DNA of 64,000 nucleotides, taken from Aphanomyces cochlioides. Lineage: Eukaryota; Oomycota; Saprolegniomycetes; Saprolegniales; Verrucalvaceae. Below the pieces are notes generated by a model. The model did not search any database. It saw only the letters and a list, made by a program, of their open reading frames with translations, and was not told the DNA's origin. A program made the position numbers and the translations under genes. The stretch spans positions 558,001 to 622,000 of the forward strand of contig JAHQRK010000010.1 of the NCBI GenBank assembly GCA_019828595.1, given 5' to 3'. This document shows, piece by piece, positions 43,101 through 53,463 of the stretch (position 1 is its first letter; each line of letters opens with the position of its first letter).

Positions 43101-44410
43101 AAATGCGCCGTAGCTGATTCGTTGAGAGTCGCATGACGGTCAAATCCACGGTCTAGAGATGATTGGAGGTGTTCAGCTTTTGCATCAGTATATCTATCGC
43201 GCGCCGTTTGGACAGCCGCTGGCTCGACGAGACCAGCGCGCAGGTCCGATTTCGCTTTGACCACGCATCGACGAAGCATTGTCAGGAGCTTCTGACGGTG
43301 GCGTTGACGATTGAAATGGCCTTGCTTCATCTTACGCTTCATTCGGCGAAGCCAGCCAAGCCACTTAGCCCCCGCATTGCACTCTGTGTCCTCGAGGAGC
43401 TCGTCGAGGAGGCTTTGGGCCTCGCCTTTGATAGCTTTTACTGTATGTGGATTGAGGAGAAGCTCCCGTGGGAGCCGCCAGGTGGAGGGTTGCTTTTTTG
43501 AAGGTGTGGTTGGTATCACCGTTGCTAGGGTTGTCGTGTGCATTAGACGGTCCCCACTGAATCGGTTAGCTTCGTAGACCGAGTTGTGCAGGTGGTGGGT
43601 CGCTAGTCCCCAGTCAACGAAGCTGTAATCCAGTCGATTTCTGCGGCCGGGACCGGAAAACGCTCGTGTCGAGGGGTACTTAAGCCGATATGCGTCAGTG
43701 ACGCGTAGTGCTGCCAACCAGGCGAGACATTCGGCTTTTCCGTTATTGTAGTTGGCAGACGGCGTGCTGGCATCGAGGGCTGTGTTTAGTGGTAGATTGA
43801 AGTCTCCACCGATGATGTGGATGCCCTGGTCATCGTCATCGAAGTCCGTTGGGAGAGATGCAAAGAAGGCAGCGCGTTGGTCATCTTCGACGGGTGCGTA
43901 GACGTTGTGAAAGAATACGGGTGTTGAGGTCCACATCGTTCGAACGACTAGGTACCGATTGGGCACTCGTTTGTCGTAGAGCGGTTTGAGATTGTGGAAT
44001 CCTGGCATGGACTCGTGAAAGAAGGTCGCTACGCCCTTGTTCCGACGCGTCGTGGAACTGTGGGCGGACGTTCTCTGATCATTCACGAATAACTGGTACT
44101 TCTTGTAGCCAACGTGATTTGTCAGGTGTCGGCGGATGGTGCGGAAATGGTCTTGATAGTTGATTTTGGTTTCTTGGAAGAACACACATTGGTGGAGGTG
44201 CTTGCCGAGAGCTAATGCGGGGGTGTCGTCGTGATCTTTAAATCCGTTGAGGTTGCAGGTGGTGAATGAGACGCTGGCCGCGCCTCCAAGTTGGGTGGAA
44301 GATGAGACAGGATTAACCACTCGCAGATATTGTGAAGTCAGTCCAGAGGTCTGTGAGGTCGCCCTGGACGAGACGGCGCGTGGAGTTTTCAAGCATGACT
44401 TGATTCTCAA
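40160..44410 (-). CDS. LINE ORF2: endonuclease / reverse transcriptase (copy 4)
   Basis: It has the same 1416-codon frame and TTG start as copy 3. Private or shared changes are ETKINYQDHF for ETKINNQDHF (shared with copy 5) and LDASTPS for LDATTPS (private). All catalytic reverse transcriptase motifs and the zinc motif are unchanged. Confidence 0.95.
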   Translation of the reverse strand: MRIKSCLKTPRAVSSRATSQTSGLTSQYLRVVNPVSSSTQLGGAASVSFTTCNLNGFKDHDDTPALALGKHLHQCVFFQETKINYQDHFRTIRRHLTNHVGYKKYQLFVNDQRTSAHSSTTRRNKGVATFFHESMPGFHNLKPLYDKRVPNRYLVVRTMWTSTPVFFHNVYAPVEDDQRAAFFASLPTDFDDDDQGIHIIGGDFNLPLNTALDASTPSANYNNGKAECLAWLAALRVTDAYRLKYPSTRAFSGPGRRNRLDYSFVDWGLATHHLHNSVYEANRFSGDRLMHTTTLATVIPTTPSKKQPSTWRLPRELLLNPHTVKAIKGEAQSLLDELLEDTECNAGAKWLGWLRRMKRKMKQGHFNRQRHRQKLLTMLRRCVVKAKSDLRAGLVEPAAVQTARDRYTDAKAEHLQSSLDRGFDRHATLNESATAHFLRKPPALKVPITSAMKNDVITTNPDEVASIFTTHWRSIMVKPATNPSPDPALQETVINHVTASLSTDQRRALDRPIIASELCSAIETMRRNKSPGLDGWPAAFFQVAPETFAAILCIVFEYQRKHHGCLLPHQRKSSITLLYKKGERTDPGNYRPIALMPVEVKILSRVLAYRLSAVADTLIHPSQAGFVKGRNITDHIHLIQALQHKATRNNEEWYATFLDFAKAYDMVRWPFLFAVMSKMNIGPEFLGWVRLLYRNPEVHLLLNGAPGPTIRPNRGVKQGCPLSCLLFDLYLEPLGAMLRARPEAGIQIDDDTCLTSVFFADDSTILSGSLESAEYQVDEIVGKFCAVSGAALNRSKCITLALNNNEEPTGRASAPSITLAASGQPIRFLGAYIGHRLPPNYHAQQINDKYLAAFAQWHSRARTIQGRRTLASSLILGLVWHVTAVTPIPAGMIETWQRMLNNYIAGGKTAIDPKYRLPINGSWMYDKVLGLGIPHIASIIRGQRLGLLQRLLAGPTIAPRPLWFSLVLEQFANCTRTVYRPSQPFDFLWYRPQISSAWLDLPELHPMWLDVWQAWSKVPMKLRLPIRPDLPMTLHMPIWLTTYHDFLLHGKTTAASIISRSTEARLWCQAGARNGLTCLSDFLNKTTPQGYWPTFQQFQGLMSSGNPACTVSFQNGRIWFHPVHRTRSVYDHLTQVYLSTCTRFQVRHDAPQIIPSSPPLPFRALVRDQQQPYPMWPRKLIAKIAYHGPTPTDPHPTYNSSRPDHDTARKYMSLVRKSLRWVTPVHADVWFRATMNMLPVNERYKYLLSTDPERVLCPHECDSRETLAHALHTCPSIAPLWTAHEGPWQQFGVSFSWTNIANLDRFKVNALGRLTKDTLFQLWVMLVGVSLHTAWTQRNNRKHRRRAAPPPHVLVEQSFLLWMGTVRWWMRRQDADDPVIDQTRTVLEKLFSQTPYSELRSKYPKCLALETTFDVH

Positions 44411-46271
44411 ACTCGACGTTCAGAGCTTCGAGCTCTTCAGCTATCTCCATAGTGTTCATGATGACAGCCCATCGGTTGAGGGTCTGCCTGACTACGTCTA
44501 AGGGATGGTTGGAGCTTTGTTCGTCATGCGTCGTTGGTGATTTAGTAGCTGCGTGTGCTGCAGTTATAATAGCTTTCAGCGCATCCCACAGAGTGGTTCC
44601 TAGCGTCGGCGATCCCCATAGGATGTGTCGTACGGTAGCTGACGCAAGGTATCTGGAGCGCGAGCGTGAGGGGATGGAGAAGACAGGTTGAGCCGTGAGT
44701 GAGTATATAGCAGTATCGCTCGAGTAGATCAGTGGCGCTGTGGATCCAAGTATCATCTCGGTGAGGGCAAGGATCGTTTCGACTTCAACTGGCGTGATCT
44801 GACTGGTATCCTCGTGCATGGAGCATACAGATTGTTCAAGCTGAGATGATGCGACTAAAGTCTCGAAGTCGGCGGTGAGGTTAGTCAGGGAGAAGCAGTG
44901 ACCAAATGTATCGGTGTAAAGCTTAGGAAAAGGTGTTGCTGCACCCTGGGAAGCCCGTAGCCACCTGTTGAGGAGTCGGAGTTGGACCAGTGGCTGCAGT
45001 AATTGGGGCGAGGAGTGGGCCATCTCGTTGAGTTGACGGCGAAAGACGATGGGGTGGTCTTCTAGATCCTGCTGGATCCAGTCAGCTTCACCGGCTTCGA
45101 TGTATTGAGCCAGATTTAGTTTGGTTTTGGACGCAGCAGTCGAGCAGTTGGACTCGAAAGCTGCCTGAGCTTCTGCGACAGCAGCATCTAAGGCAGCCAA
45201 CTCGTCGAGCGTCGTGTTTAACGACGTCTTCACGCGGACAGCTTTGTTGCGGTGGACTTTGGTGCCACTGACATACGCGTCTTGTGGGACAGAGAGTGGA
45301 GCGTCAGGGCGCTCTAGGATCGCTGGCAAGACCATGATGTCGGATCCAGTCTTGTTTGCCACGAGTTTTGTGGAGACAACAACTCGATCGTCCAGCGCTT
45401 GGTACATGTTTGGAGAAGTCCAAGGGAGTGGTGTGGCAGATGAGCCAAGGGTGGCCCCTTTGGTGACCAGTTCCCACGGGGATTCGGAATCCTGGTCACT
45501 TCGTTGTCGTTTACCGTTTTGAGTGGTGCGTGCACTGGTATTGCTTGGAGACGTCTGGGATCCAGGCAAGGGGATTTTCTTTTCACGGGCCAAGATATCC
45601 AGGTCAGCTCGTTGGGTTTGCTTGCGGTGGTTAAACCAGTCTCGTCCGAAGACTCGATAGCATTTGCCGAGAAAAATGATCTCGTCGATCAATCGGCCAT
45701 TCGATTTAAACAGCGCTGGCGGGTCGCTGGATTTCAGCGTCAGCCGGTAACGACTGCCAATGGTCCCGAAGGACTCAGAGGTGTTGGTGTAAATGCCGGA
45801 GATGGGAGTAGCTCTGGCGGCGCGTAGGATTTCCCACAGGTGTGCCTTGGCCTCACGGTCAACAGTGAAGCCTAGAATGTCTATGAAGAATCCATCCATG
45901 GCATTTTTGGCTTTCATGGTGAATGATTGGAATCCGTCTCTTGTGGGGATTTTGAAGACTTTGTTCTCGAGTATGGCGGCAGCAGTCATAGAGGCCAGTC
46001 CCCAAACGAGCTGGCGACTGTTAATGTCCACGGTGAGTTGGACGATATCCGTCAGTCCCTCATCGATGCCTTCATTGTGGTGATCGTGAAGGACAGCACG
46101 CATGGCCTTGCCTTCATCGATCTGGTTGGCAAGGTGGCCGACATCCATTTGCATGTACGTGACGACCGGACGGGGGGGTGATGGGAGGGTGGCTTCGAAC
46201 GCCTCAAAGAGTTGACGTCCAGTCGCGGAAGGGTCTTCCGCGAGAAGAAGGACGGGTGCAAGCTGTTCCAT
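44313..46271 (-). CDS. LINE ORF1, 652 aa (copy 4)
   Basis: It is full length. It differs from copy 3 by one residue that I can see, RAARATPI for RAAGATPI. It overlaps ORF2 by 98 nt. Confidence 0.9.
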   Translation of the reverse strand: MEQLAPVLLLAEDPSATGRQLFEAFEATLPSPPRPVVTYMQMDVGHLANQIDEGKAMRAVLHDHHNEGIDEGLTDIVQLTVDINSRQLVWGLASMTAAAILENKVFKIPTRDGFQSFTMKAKNAMDGFFIDILGFTVDREAKAHLWEILRAARATPISGIYTNTSESFGTIGSRYRLTLKSSDPPALFKSNGRLIDEIIFLGKCYRVFGRDWFNHRKQTQRADLDILAREKKIPLPGSQTSPSNTSARTTQNGKRQRSDQDSESPWELVTKGATLGSSATPLPWTSPNMYQALDDRVVVSTKLVANKTGSDIMVLPAILERPDAPLSVPQDAYVSGTKVHRNKAVRVKTSLNTTLDELAALDAAVAEAQAAFESNCSTAASKTKLNLAQYIEAGEADWIQQDLEDHPIVFRRQLNEMAHSSPQLLQPLVQLRLLNRWLRASQGAATPFPKLYTDTFGHCFSLTNLTADFETLVASSQLEQSVCSMHEDTSQITPVEVETILALTEMILGSTAPLIYSSDTAIYSLTAQPVFSIPSRSRSRYLASATVRHILWGSPTLGTTLWDALKAIITAAHAATKSPTTHDEQSSNHPLDVVRQTLNRWAVIMNTMEIAEELEALNVEFENQVMLENSTRRLVQGDLTDLWTDFTISASG

Positions 46272-46277
46272 CGTTGG

Positions 46278-46550
46278 TCAATGATAGCCGATGTCAAGCT
46301 TAGCCGCTTTGGCGGCGGCCTGGCGTTGCTTGGCGAAGTGTTGCCACACATTCGCTGTTGGGTGAGAGGAGGATTTGCGATCAGATGCGCGGCGGCGGCG
46401 CTCATCGAAGGAAACAGCTTCCGGCGGCGGTTCAACGTCGTCGTCGTCGGTCAAGTTAGACTCCTCATGAGGAGGCGCATCCTCAGCAGGCTGGTCGGCC
46501 TGAAGAGCGGGAGCAGGTGGGGTGTACGCGTTGTTAGCAGGGTTAGTCAT
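46278..46550 (-). CDS. LINE leader ORF, 90 codons (copy 4)
   Basis: Sequence and TGA are identical to the other copies. Confidence 0.58.
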   Translation of the reverse strand: MTNPANNAYTPPAPALQADQPAEDAPPHEESNLTDDDDVEPPPEAVSFDERRRRASDRKSSSHPTANVWQHFAKQRQAAAKAAKLDIGYH

Positions 46551-46597
46551 CGTGGCAAGAGTGAATGTTGTGTTCAGTATCTGGCAAGTTGAGGACT

Positions 46598-46678
46598 GAC
46601 AGCTTGGCCGAGCGGTTAAGGCGTTAGACTAGAAATCTAATGGGGTCACCCGCGTGAGTTCAAATCTCACAGCTGTCG
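46598..46678 (+). tRNA. tRNA-Ser(AGA), unit J, regenerated beside LINE 4
   Basis: Anticodon AGA at 46631-46633. Bases 46598-46612 are the right-hand LINE duplication. Confidence 0.97.
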
Positions 46679-47940
46679 ACTTTTTCTCCTTTTACCCCAT
46701 CTTACTTGCCGACATGAAACGACACACATTGTCCATCGAATCATAATTTTAACACTACACTGGCCGCGTAACCCAAGAAATACTCATCATCCGCTGCCTC
46801 GTACCAAACGATCTGCTAACCAATCGCAGCGACAAAGTGCATGATTGGGATTGATTCACCACTCATTTCATCAGTCAGTGTTATCCCCACAGTTCACCAC
46901 GGTGAATGAACAGCATTTCGAAAAAACAGGTCAACAACAGACCCACAGCACGTCTATGGTTACTTCCGTTGCGACTTTTACGGAAGCAACAGTTACATGG
47001 CAAAAGTCGCCTCGTGGAAACTCGGAAAGTCGTAGACAAGTCCGAGATCGTATCGAATCAAATCGCATATGATTCGATAAGCATTCAATTCGAATCCACG
47101 TATGATATTGCTAAAGAAGTGTCGTGAAGAATGCACGATTTTATTCAAAGTAATGCCAGTGATGTTGTGAAATTGTGTGGAAATCGTCCACTCCAAGACG
47201 GAACGAATAAGACATTGAAGGTGTATCCAAGCGTTGATTCGACGATGTTTCGAGTGAAAGTACCAACATGGGGTGCATATTTTGGTGTGATATTATTGAC
47301 GGATGTCTTTCCGTGAGGTCATCGGGTTCACATCAACGGCGACGAAGAAACAAACAATGTTTTACTTTCGGCTGGAAGATTCATCGACGGCTTCAAGATG
47401 ACATATATTGTCCACTTTTTCACATACTACGTGAAATTCAAATGTAGGAGCGGATTCTCCAGGGCGTATCTGCTTTTTTGCATGAAAGATCCTCAAGATA
47501 GAGAAGAATGCACATCTGAGGACCCTTTGATCCTTTGAAGATTTGCGAGCATGTATCGAGAGTTCATAGTCTTTGACGTAGAAGGCTTTACGTCAACAAG
47601 TTGGCTCACATGTGACCTGAAAAGAACAAAGATAATCTGAATAGGTCGTTGTTTTCAAACGAGTGGTGATATAGATGAGTTTGAGTTAATGTGGATGGTG
47701 CAAGAATGCCTGTTCCTCTCCCTGCTTGGAATGAATTGGCAACAAGCATGCCAGCTCGACGACTGTGTCTCAGTTTGAGTAGGTGAGTATAGTTGTTGTA
47801 ACATCGTGGAATTTGAGTATATTTTTTGTTGGGAGTCTCTCTTGAAGGTGTTCGATGAGTGCAGGTGCATGGTGTTGGAGAATGCAAGGTTTGAACGTCT
47901 CGTGTGGTTGTTATGGCAAGTCTTGTGAGTCGAGTATAGA

Positions 47941-48021
47941 GACAGCTTGGCCGAGCGGTTAAGGCGTTAGACTCGAAATCTAATGGGGAAACCCTCGTGA
48001 GTTCAAATCTCACAGCTGTCG
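47941..48021 (+). tRNA. tRNA-Ser(CGA), normal D-loop, unit J
   Basis: Anticodon CGA at 47974-47976. Confidence 0.97.
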
Positions 48022-48833
48022 ATACTTTTTCGTGCCACTCGACACGATTTATCCACATCAACACGAATGTATTTTTTTCATACGAATGCAGTAGCCAATA
48101 CTTTGATCACACACACACACAGAAACACTCGAAGTAGTATTCAAATTTCTCAAGCACACACTGCATGTACCCTTCCCTGCACACCACATAATATGTGGTA
48201 CATGTGACTGCTCAACATACCTAATTCAACTTTGCTTCTTCCAACTCATCTGTCTTTTCTATCTCAGGGCTGCTCGTGGTGACAAGTTGGATTGAACACA
48301 TCATGTTTTTTCATGGATATGGCTCGTCGGGAAAGAACACCTCATCCCGGTGCTCAAGAAGCATATTTTTGCCGTGGTTTTAATTCCTGTTTCAAGGTTC
48401 TTTCACAACTCGAAAAGACCCCTTGTCTTGGCAGTGCAGATTGCTGCTTTATTTAGGCCATTCGTGTACGAAAGAAAGTATCGTGATAATACAAACACTT
48501 TTTGTCGCTCTGCTCGCTTCAACTGTAGTTTTAATTATAGAGTTGACTGTCGATGTCCGCAAGGTGTATTAATGGTATAGCAACACACAGGTGACACGAT
48601 GTAGGACAAGTGAGCATGCGCATTGAAGGCCGTGTCGAGACACAACACGTAGTTTCTGGGGAAAGTGTGAGTTGGCAAACGTATGATTGAGTTATTTGTA
48701 AGTTTTGACGCAATGGTGGGATTCTAGAAGTAGAAATGGTGATTTTCTGTCGTGGTGTGCTTGAATGAGTGTGACAGCATGCGTGTGATGTTTGGATTGG
48801 ATGTGTAGCTCAAGTTGCTTCAGAGTCATGAAA

Positions 48834-48914
48834 GACAGCTTGGCCGAGCGGTTAAGGCGTTAGACTAGAAATCTAATGGGGTCACCCGCGTGAGTTCAAA
48901 TCTCACAGCTGTCG
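48834..48914 (+). tRNA. tRNA-Ser(AGA), unit K, uninterrupted
   Basis: Anticodon AGA at 48867-48869; native upstream flank. Confidence 0.97.
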
Positions 48915-50176
48915 ACTTTTTCTCCTTTTACCCCATCTTACTTGCCGACATGAAACGACACACATTGTCCATCGAATCATAATTTTAACACTACACTGGC
49001 CGCGTAACCCAAGAAATACTCATCATCCGCTGCCTCGTACCAAACGATCTGCTAACCAATCGCAGCGACAAAGTGCATGATTGGGATTGATTCACCACTC
49101 ATTTCATCAGTCAGTGTTATCCCCACAGTTCACCACGGTGAATGAACAGCATTTCGAAAAAACAGGTCAACAACAGACCCACAGCACGTCTATGGTTACT
49201 TCCGTTGCGACTTTTACGGAAGCAACAGTTACATGGCAAAAGTCGCCTCGTGGAAACTCGGAAAGTCGTAGACAAGTCCGAGATCGTATCGAATCAAATC
49301 GCATATGATTCGATAAGCATTCAATTCGAATCCACGTATGATATTGCTAAAGAAGTGTCGTGAAGAATGCACGATTTTATTCAAAGTAATGCCAGTGATG
49401 TTGTGAAATTGTGTGGAAATCGTCCACTCCAAGACGGAACGAATAAGACATTGAAGGTGTATCCAAGCGTTGATTCGACGATGTTTCGAGTGAAAGTACC
49501 AACATGGGGTGCATATTTTGGTGTGATATTATTGACGGATGTCTTTCCGTGAGGTCATCGGGTTCACATCAACGGCGACGAAGAAACAAACAATGTTTTA
49601 CTTTCGGCTGGAAGATTCATCGACGGCTTCAAGATGACATATATTGTCCACTTTTTCACATACTACGTGAAATTCAAATGTAGGAGCGGATTCTCCAGGG
49701 CGTATCTGCTTTTTTGCATGAAAGATCCTCAAGATAGAGAAGAATGCACATCTGAGGACCCTTTGATCCTTTGAAGATTTGCGAGCATGTATCGAGAGTT
49801 CATAGTCTTTGATGTAGAAGGCTTTACGTCAACAAGTTGGCTCAAATGTGACCTGAAAAGAACAAAGATAATCTGAATAGGTCGTTGTTTTCAAACGAGT
49901 GGTGATATAGATGAGTTTGAGTTAATGTGGATGGTGCAAGAATGCCTGTTCCTCTCCCTGCTTGGAATGAATTGGCAACAAGCATGCCAGCTCGACGACT
50001 GTGTCTCAGTTTGAGTAGGTGAGTATAGTTGTTGTAACATCGTGGAATTTGAGTGTATTTTTTGTTGGGAGTCTCTCTTGAAGGTGTTCGATGAGTGCAG
50101 GTGCATGGTGTTGGAGAATGCAAGGTTTGAACGTCTCGTGTGGTTGTTATGGCAAGTCTTGTGAGTCGAGTATAGA

Positions 50177-50263
50177 GACAGCTTGGCCGAGAAGTCAAAG
50201 GATGCGCGTTAGACTCGAAATCTAATGGGGAAACCCTCGTGAGTTCAAATCTCACAGCTGTCG
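50177..50263 (+). tRNA. tRNA-Ser(CGA) with LINE-derived D-loop, unit K
   Basis: The LINE-like tract is at 50192-50205 and the anticodon at 50216-50218. Confidence 0.75.
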
Positions 50264-51075
50264 ATACTTTTTCGTGCCACTCGACACGATTTATCCACAT
50301 CAACACGAATGTATTTTTTTCATACGAATGCAGTAGCCAATACTTTGATCACACACACACACAGAAACACTCGAAGTAGTATTCAAATTTCTCAAGCACA
50401 CACTGCATGTACCCTTCCCTGCACACCACATAATATGTGGTACATGTGACTGCTCAACATACCTAATTCAACTTTGCTTCTTCCAACTCATCTGTCTTTT
50501 CTATCTCAGGGCTGCTCGTGGTGACAAGTTGGATTGAACACATCATGTTTTTTCATGGATATGGCTCGTCGGGAAAGAACACCTCATCCCGGTGCTCAAG
50601 AAGCATATTTTTGCCGTGGTTTTAATTCCTGTTTCAAGGTTCTTTCACAACTCGAAAAGACCCCTTGTCTTGGCAGTGCAGATTGCTGCTTTATTTAGGC
50701 CATTCGTGTACGAAAGAAAGTATCGTGATAATACAAACACTTTTTGTCGCTCTGCTCGCTTCAACTGTAGTTTTAATTATAGAGTTGACTGTCGATGTCC
50801 GCAAGGTGTATTAATGGTATAGCAACACACAGGTGACACGATGTAGGACAAGTGAGCATGCGCATTGAAGGCCGTGTCGAGACACAACACGTAGTTTCTG
50901 GGGAAAGTGTGAGTTGGCAAACGTATGATTGAGTTATTTGTAAGTTTTGACGCAATGGTGGGATTCTAGAAGTAGAAATGGTGATTTTCTGTCGTGGTGT
51001 GCTTGAATGAGTGTGACAGCATGCGTGTGATGTTTGGATTGGATGTGTAGCTCAAGTTGCTTCAGAGTCATGAAA

Positions 51076-51156
51076 GACAGCTTGGCCGAGCGGTTAAGGC
51101 GTTAGACTAGAAATCTAATGGGGTCACCCGCGTGAGTTCAAATCTCACAGCTGTCG
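51076..51156 (+). tRNA. tRNA-Ser(AGA), unit L, uninterrupted
   Basis: Anticodon AGA at 51109-51111; native upstream flank. Confidence 0.97.
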
Positions 51157-52420
51157 ACTTTTTCTCCTTTTACCCCATCTTACTTGCCGACATGAAACGA
51201 CACACATTGTCCATCGAATCATAATTTTAACACTACACTGGCCGCGTAACCCAAGAAATACTCATCATCCGCTGCCTCGTACCAAACGATCTGCTAACCA
51301 ATCGCAGCGACAAAGTGCATGATTGGGATTGATTCACCACTCATTTCATCAGTCAGTGTTATCCCCAACAGTTCACCACGGTGAATGAACAGCATTTCGA
51401 AAAAAACAGGTCAACAACAGACCCACAGCACGTCTATGGTTACTTCCGTTGCGACTTTTACGGAAGCAACAGTTACATGGCAAAAGTCGCCTCGTGGAAA
51501 CTCGGAAAGTCGTAGACAAGTCCGAGATCGTATCGAATCAAATCGCATATGATTCGATAAGCATTCAATTCGAATCCACGTATGATATTGCTAAAGAAGT
51601 GTCGTGAAGAATGCACGATTTTATTCAAAGTAATGCCAGTGATGTTGTGAAATTGTGTGGAAATCGTCCACTCCAAGACGGAACGAATAAGACATTGAAG
51701 GTGTATCCAAGCGTTGATTCGACGATGTTTCGAGTGAAAGTACCAACATGGGGTGCATATTTTGGTGTGATATTATTGACGGATGTCTTTCCGTGAGGTC
51801 ATCGGGTTCACATCAACGGCGACGAAGAAACAAACAATGTTTTACTTTCGGCTGGAAGATTCATCGACGGCTTCAAGATGACATATATTGTCCACTTTTT
51901 CACATACTACGTGAAATTCAAATGTAGGAGCGGATTCTCCAGGGCGTATCTGCTTTTTTGCATGAAAGATCCTCAAGATAGAGAAGAATGCACATCTGAG
52001 GACCCTTTGATCCTTTGAAGATTTGCGAGCATGTATCGAGAGTTCATAGTCTTTGACGTAGAAGGCTTTACGTCAACAAGTTGGCTCAAATGTGACCTGA
52101 AAAGAACAAAGATAATCTGAATAGGTCGTTGTTTTCAAACGAGTGGTGATATAGATGAGTTTGAGTTAATGTGGATGGTGCAAGAATGCCTGTTCCTCTC
52201 CCTGCTTGGAATGAATTGGCAACAAGCATGCCAGCTCGACGACTGTGTCTCAGTTTGAGTAGGTGAGTATAGTTGTTGTAACATCGTGGAATTTGAGTAT
52301 ATTTTTTGTTGGGAGTCTCTCTTGAAGGTGTTCGATGAGTGCAGGTGCATGGTGTTGGAGAATGCAAGGTTTGAACGTCTCGTGTGGTTGTTATGGCAAG
52401 TCTTGTGAGTCGAGTATAGA

Positions 52421-52507
52421 GACAGCTTGGCCGAGAAGTCAAAGGATGCGCGTTAGACTCGAAATCTAATGGGGAAACCCTCGTGAGTTCAAATCTCACA
52501 GCTGTCG
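52421..52507 (+). tRNA. tRNA-Ser(CGA) with LINE-derived D-loop, unit L
   Basis: The LINE-like tract is at 52436-52449 and the anticodon at 52460-52462. Confidence 0.75.
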
Positions 52508-53319
52508 ATACTTTTTCGTGCCACTCGACACGATTTATCCACATCAACACGAATGTATTTTTTTCATACGAATGCAGTAGCCAATACTTTGATCACACAC
52601 ACACACAGAAACACTCGAAGTAGTATTCAAATTTCTCAAGCACACACTGCATGTACCCTTCCCTGCACACCACATAATATGTGGTACATGTGACTGCTCA
52701 ACATACCTAATTCAACTTTGCTTCTTCCAACTCATCTGTCTTTTCTATCTCAGGGCTGCTCGTGGTGACAAGTTGGATTGAACACATCATGTTTTTTCAT
52801 GGATATGGCTCGTCGGGAAAGAACACCTCATCCCGGTGCTCAAGAAGCATATTTTTGCCGTGGTTTTAATTCCTGTTTCAAGGTTCTTTCACAACTCGAA
52901 AAGACCCCTTGTCTTGGCAGTGCAGATTGCTGCTTTATTTAGGCCATTCGTGTACGAAAGAAAGTATCGTGATAATACAAACACTTTTTGTCGCTCTGCT
53001 CGCTTCAACTGTAGTTTTAATTATAGAGTTGACTGTCGATGTCCGCAAGGTGTATTAATGGTATAGCAACACACAGGTGACACGATGTAGGACAAGTGAG
53101 CATGCGCATTGAAGGCCGTGTCGAGACACAACACGTAGTTTCTGGGGAAAGTGTGAGTTGGCAAACGTATGATTGAGTTATTTGTAAGTTTTGACGCAAT
53201 GGTGGGATTCTAGAAGTAGAAATGGTGATTTTCTGTCGTGGTGTGCTTGAATGAGTGTGACAGCATGCGTGTGATGTTTGGATTGGATGTGTAGCTCAAG
53301 TTGCTTCAGAGTCATGAAA

Positions 53320-53334
53320 GACAGCTTGGCCGAG
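53320..53334 (+). repeat. Left target-site duplication; tRNA-Ser(AGA) stub, LINE copy 5
   Basis: The 15 bp are repeated at 59903-59917. Confidence 0.93.
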
Positions 53335-53463
53335 AAGTCAAAGGATGCGCGTTAGATGTTAGTCTAAGCTAATCTTGCCGAAGCTCAATCCTGACCTTGT
53401 GCCAGAGCGCTGGCAGCGGTTTCATCACTGGTTCTTGGGAGCCAGTGGTTGGGGGAGGGGTGG

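Larger units (their letters stand above)
40031..46597 (-). mobile_element. tRNA-Ser-targeted LINE, copy 4, 6567 bp (apparently intact)
   Basis: ORF1 and ORF2 are open, as in copy 3. Its 5' half groups with copies 3 and 5, while its 3' part shares bases with copy 1 (c40380, and the N codon of SWTNIANL), so it is a mosaic. Confidence 0.95.
46598..48833 (+). repeat. tRNA-Ser satellite unit J (2236 bp)
   Basis: It has a normal CGA gene and lacks the E-to-I markers (it has CACTGGCC and CACGTATG). It carries ATCCACATC in place of GTCCACATC near 48051. The spacers hold no recognised gene. Confidence 0.95.
48834..51075 (+). repeat. tRNA-Ser satellite unit K (2242 bp)
   Basis: It has an altered CGA gene and a private base change (TTTGATGTAG) in the spacer inverted repeat near 49812. 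The spacers hold no recognised gene. Confidence 0.95.
51076..53319 (+). repeat. tRNA-Ser satellite unit L (2244 bp)
   Basis: It mixes markers: CACTGGCC as in most units, but CCCCAACAG and the longer poly(A) run as in E to I. The CGA gene is altered. LINE copy 5 follows. The spacers hold no recognised gene. Confidence 0.95.
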
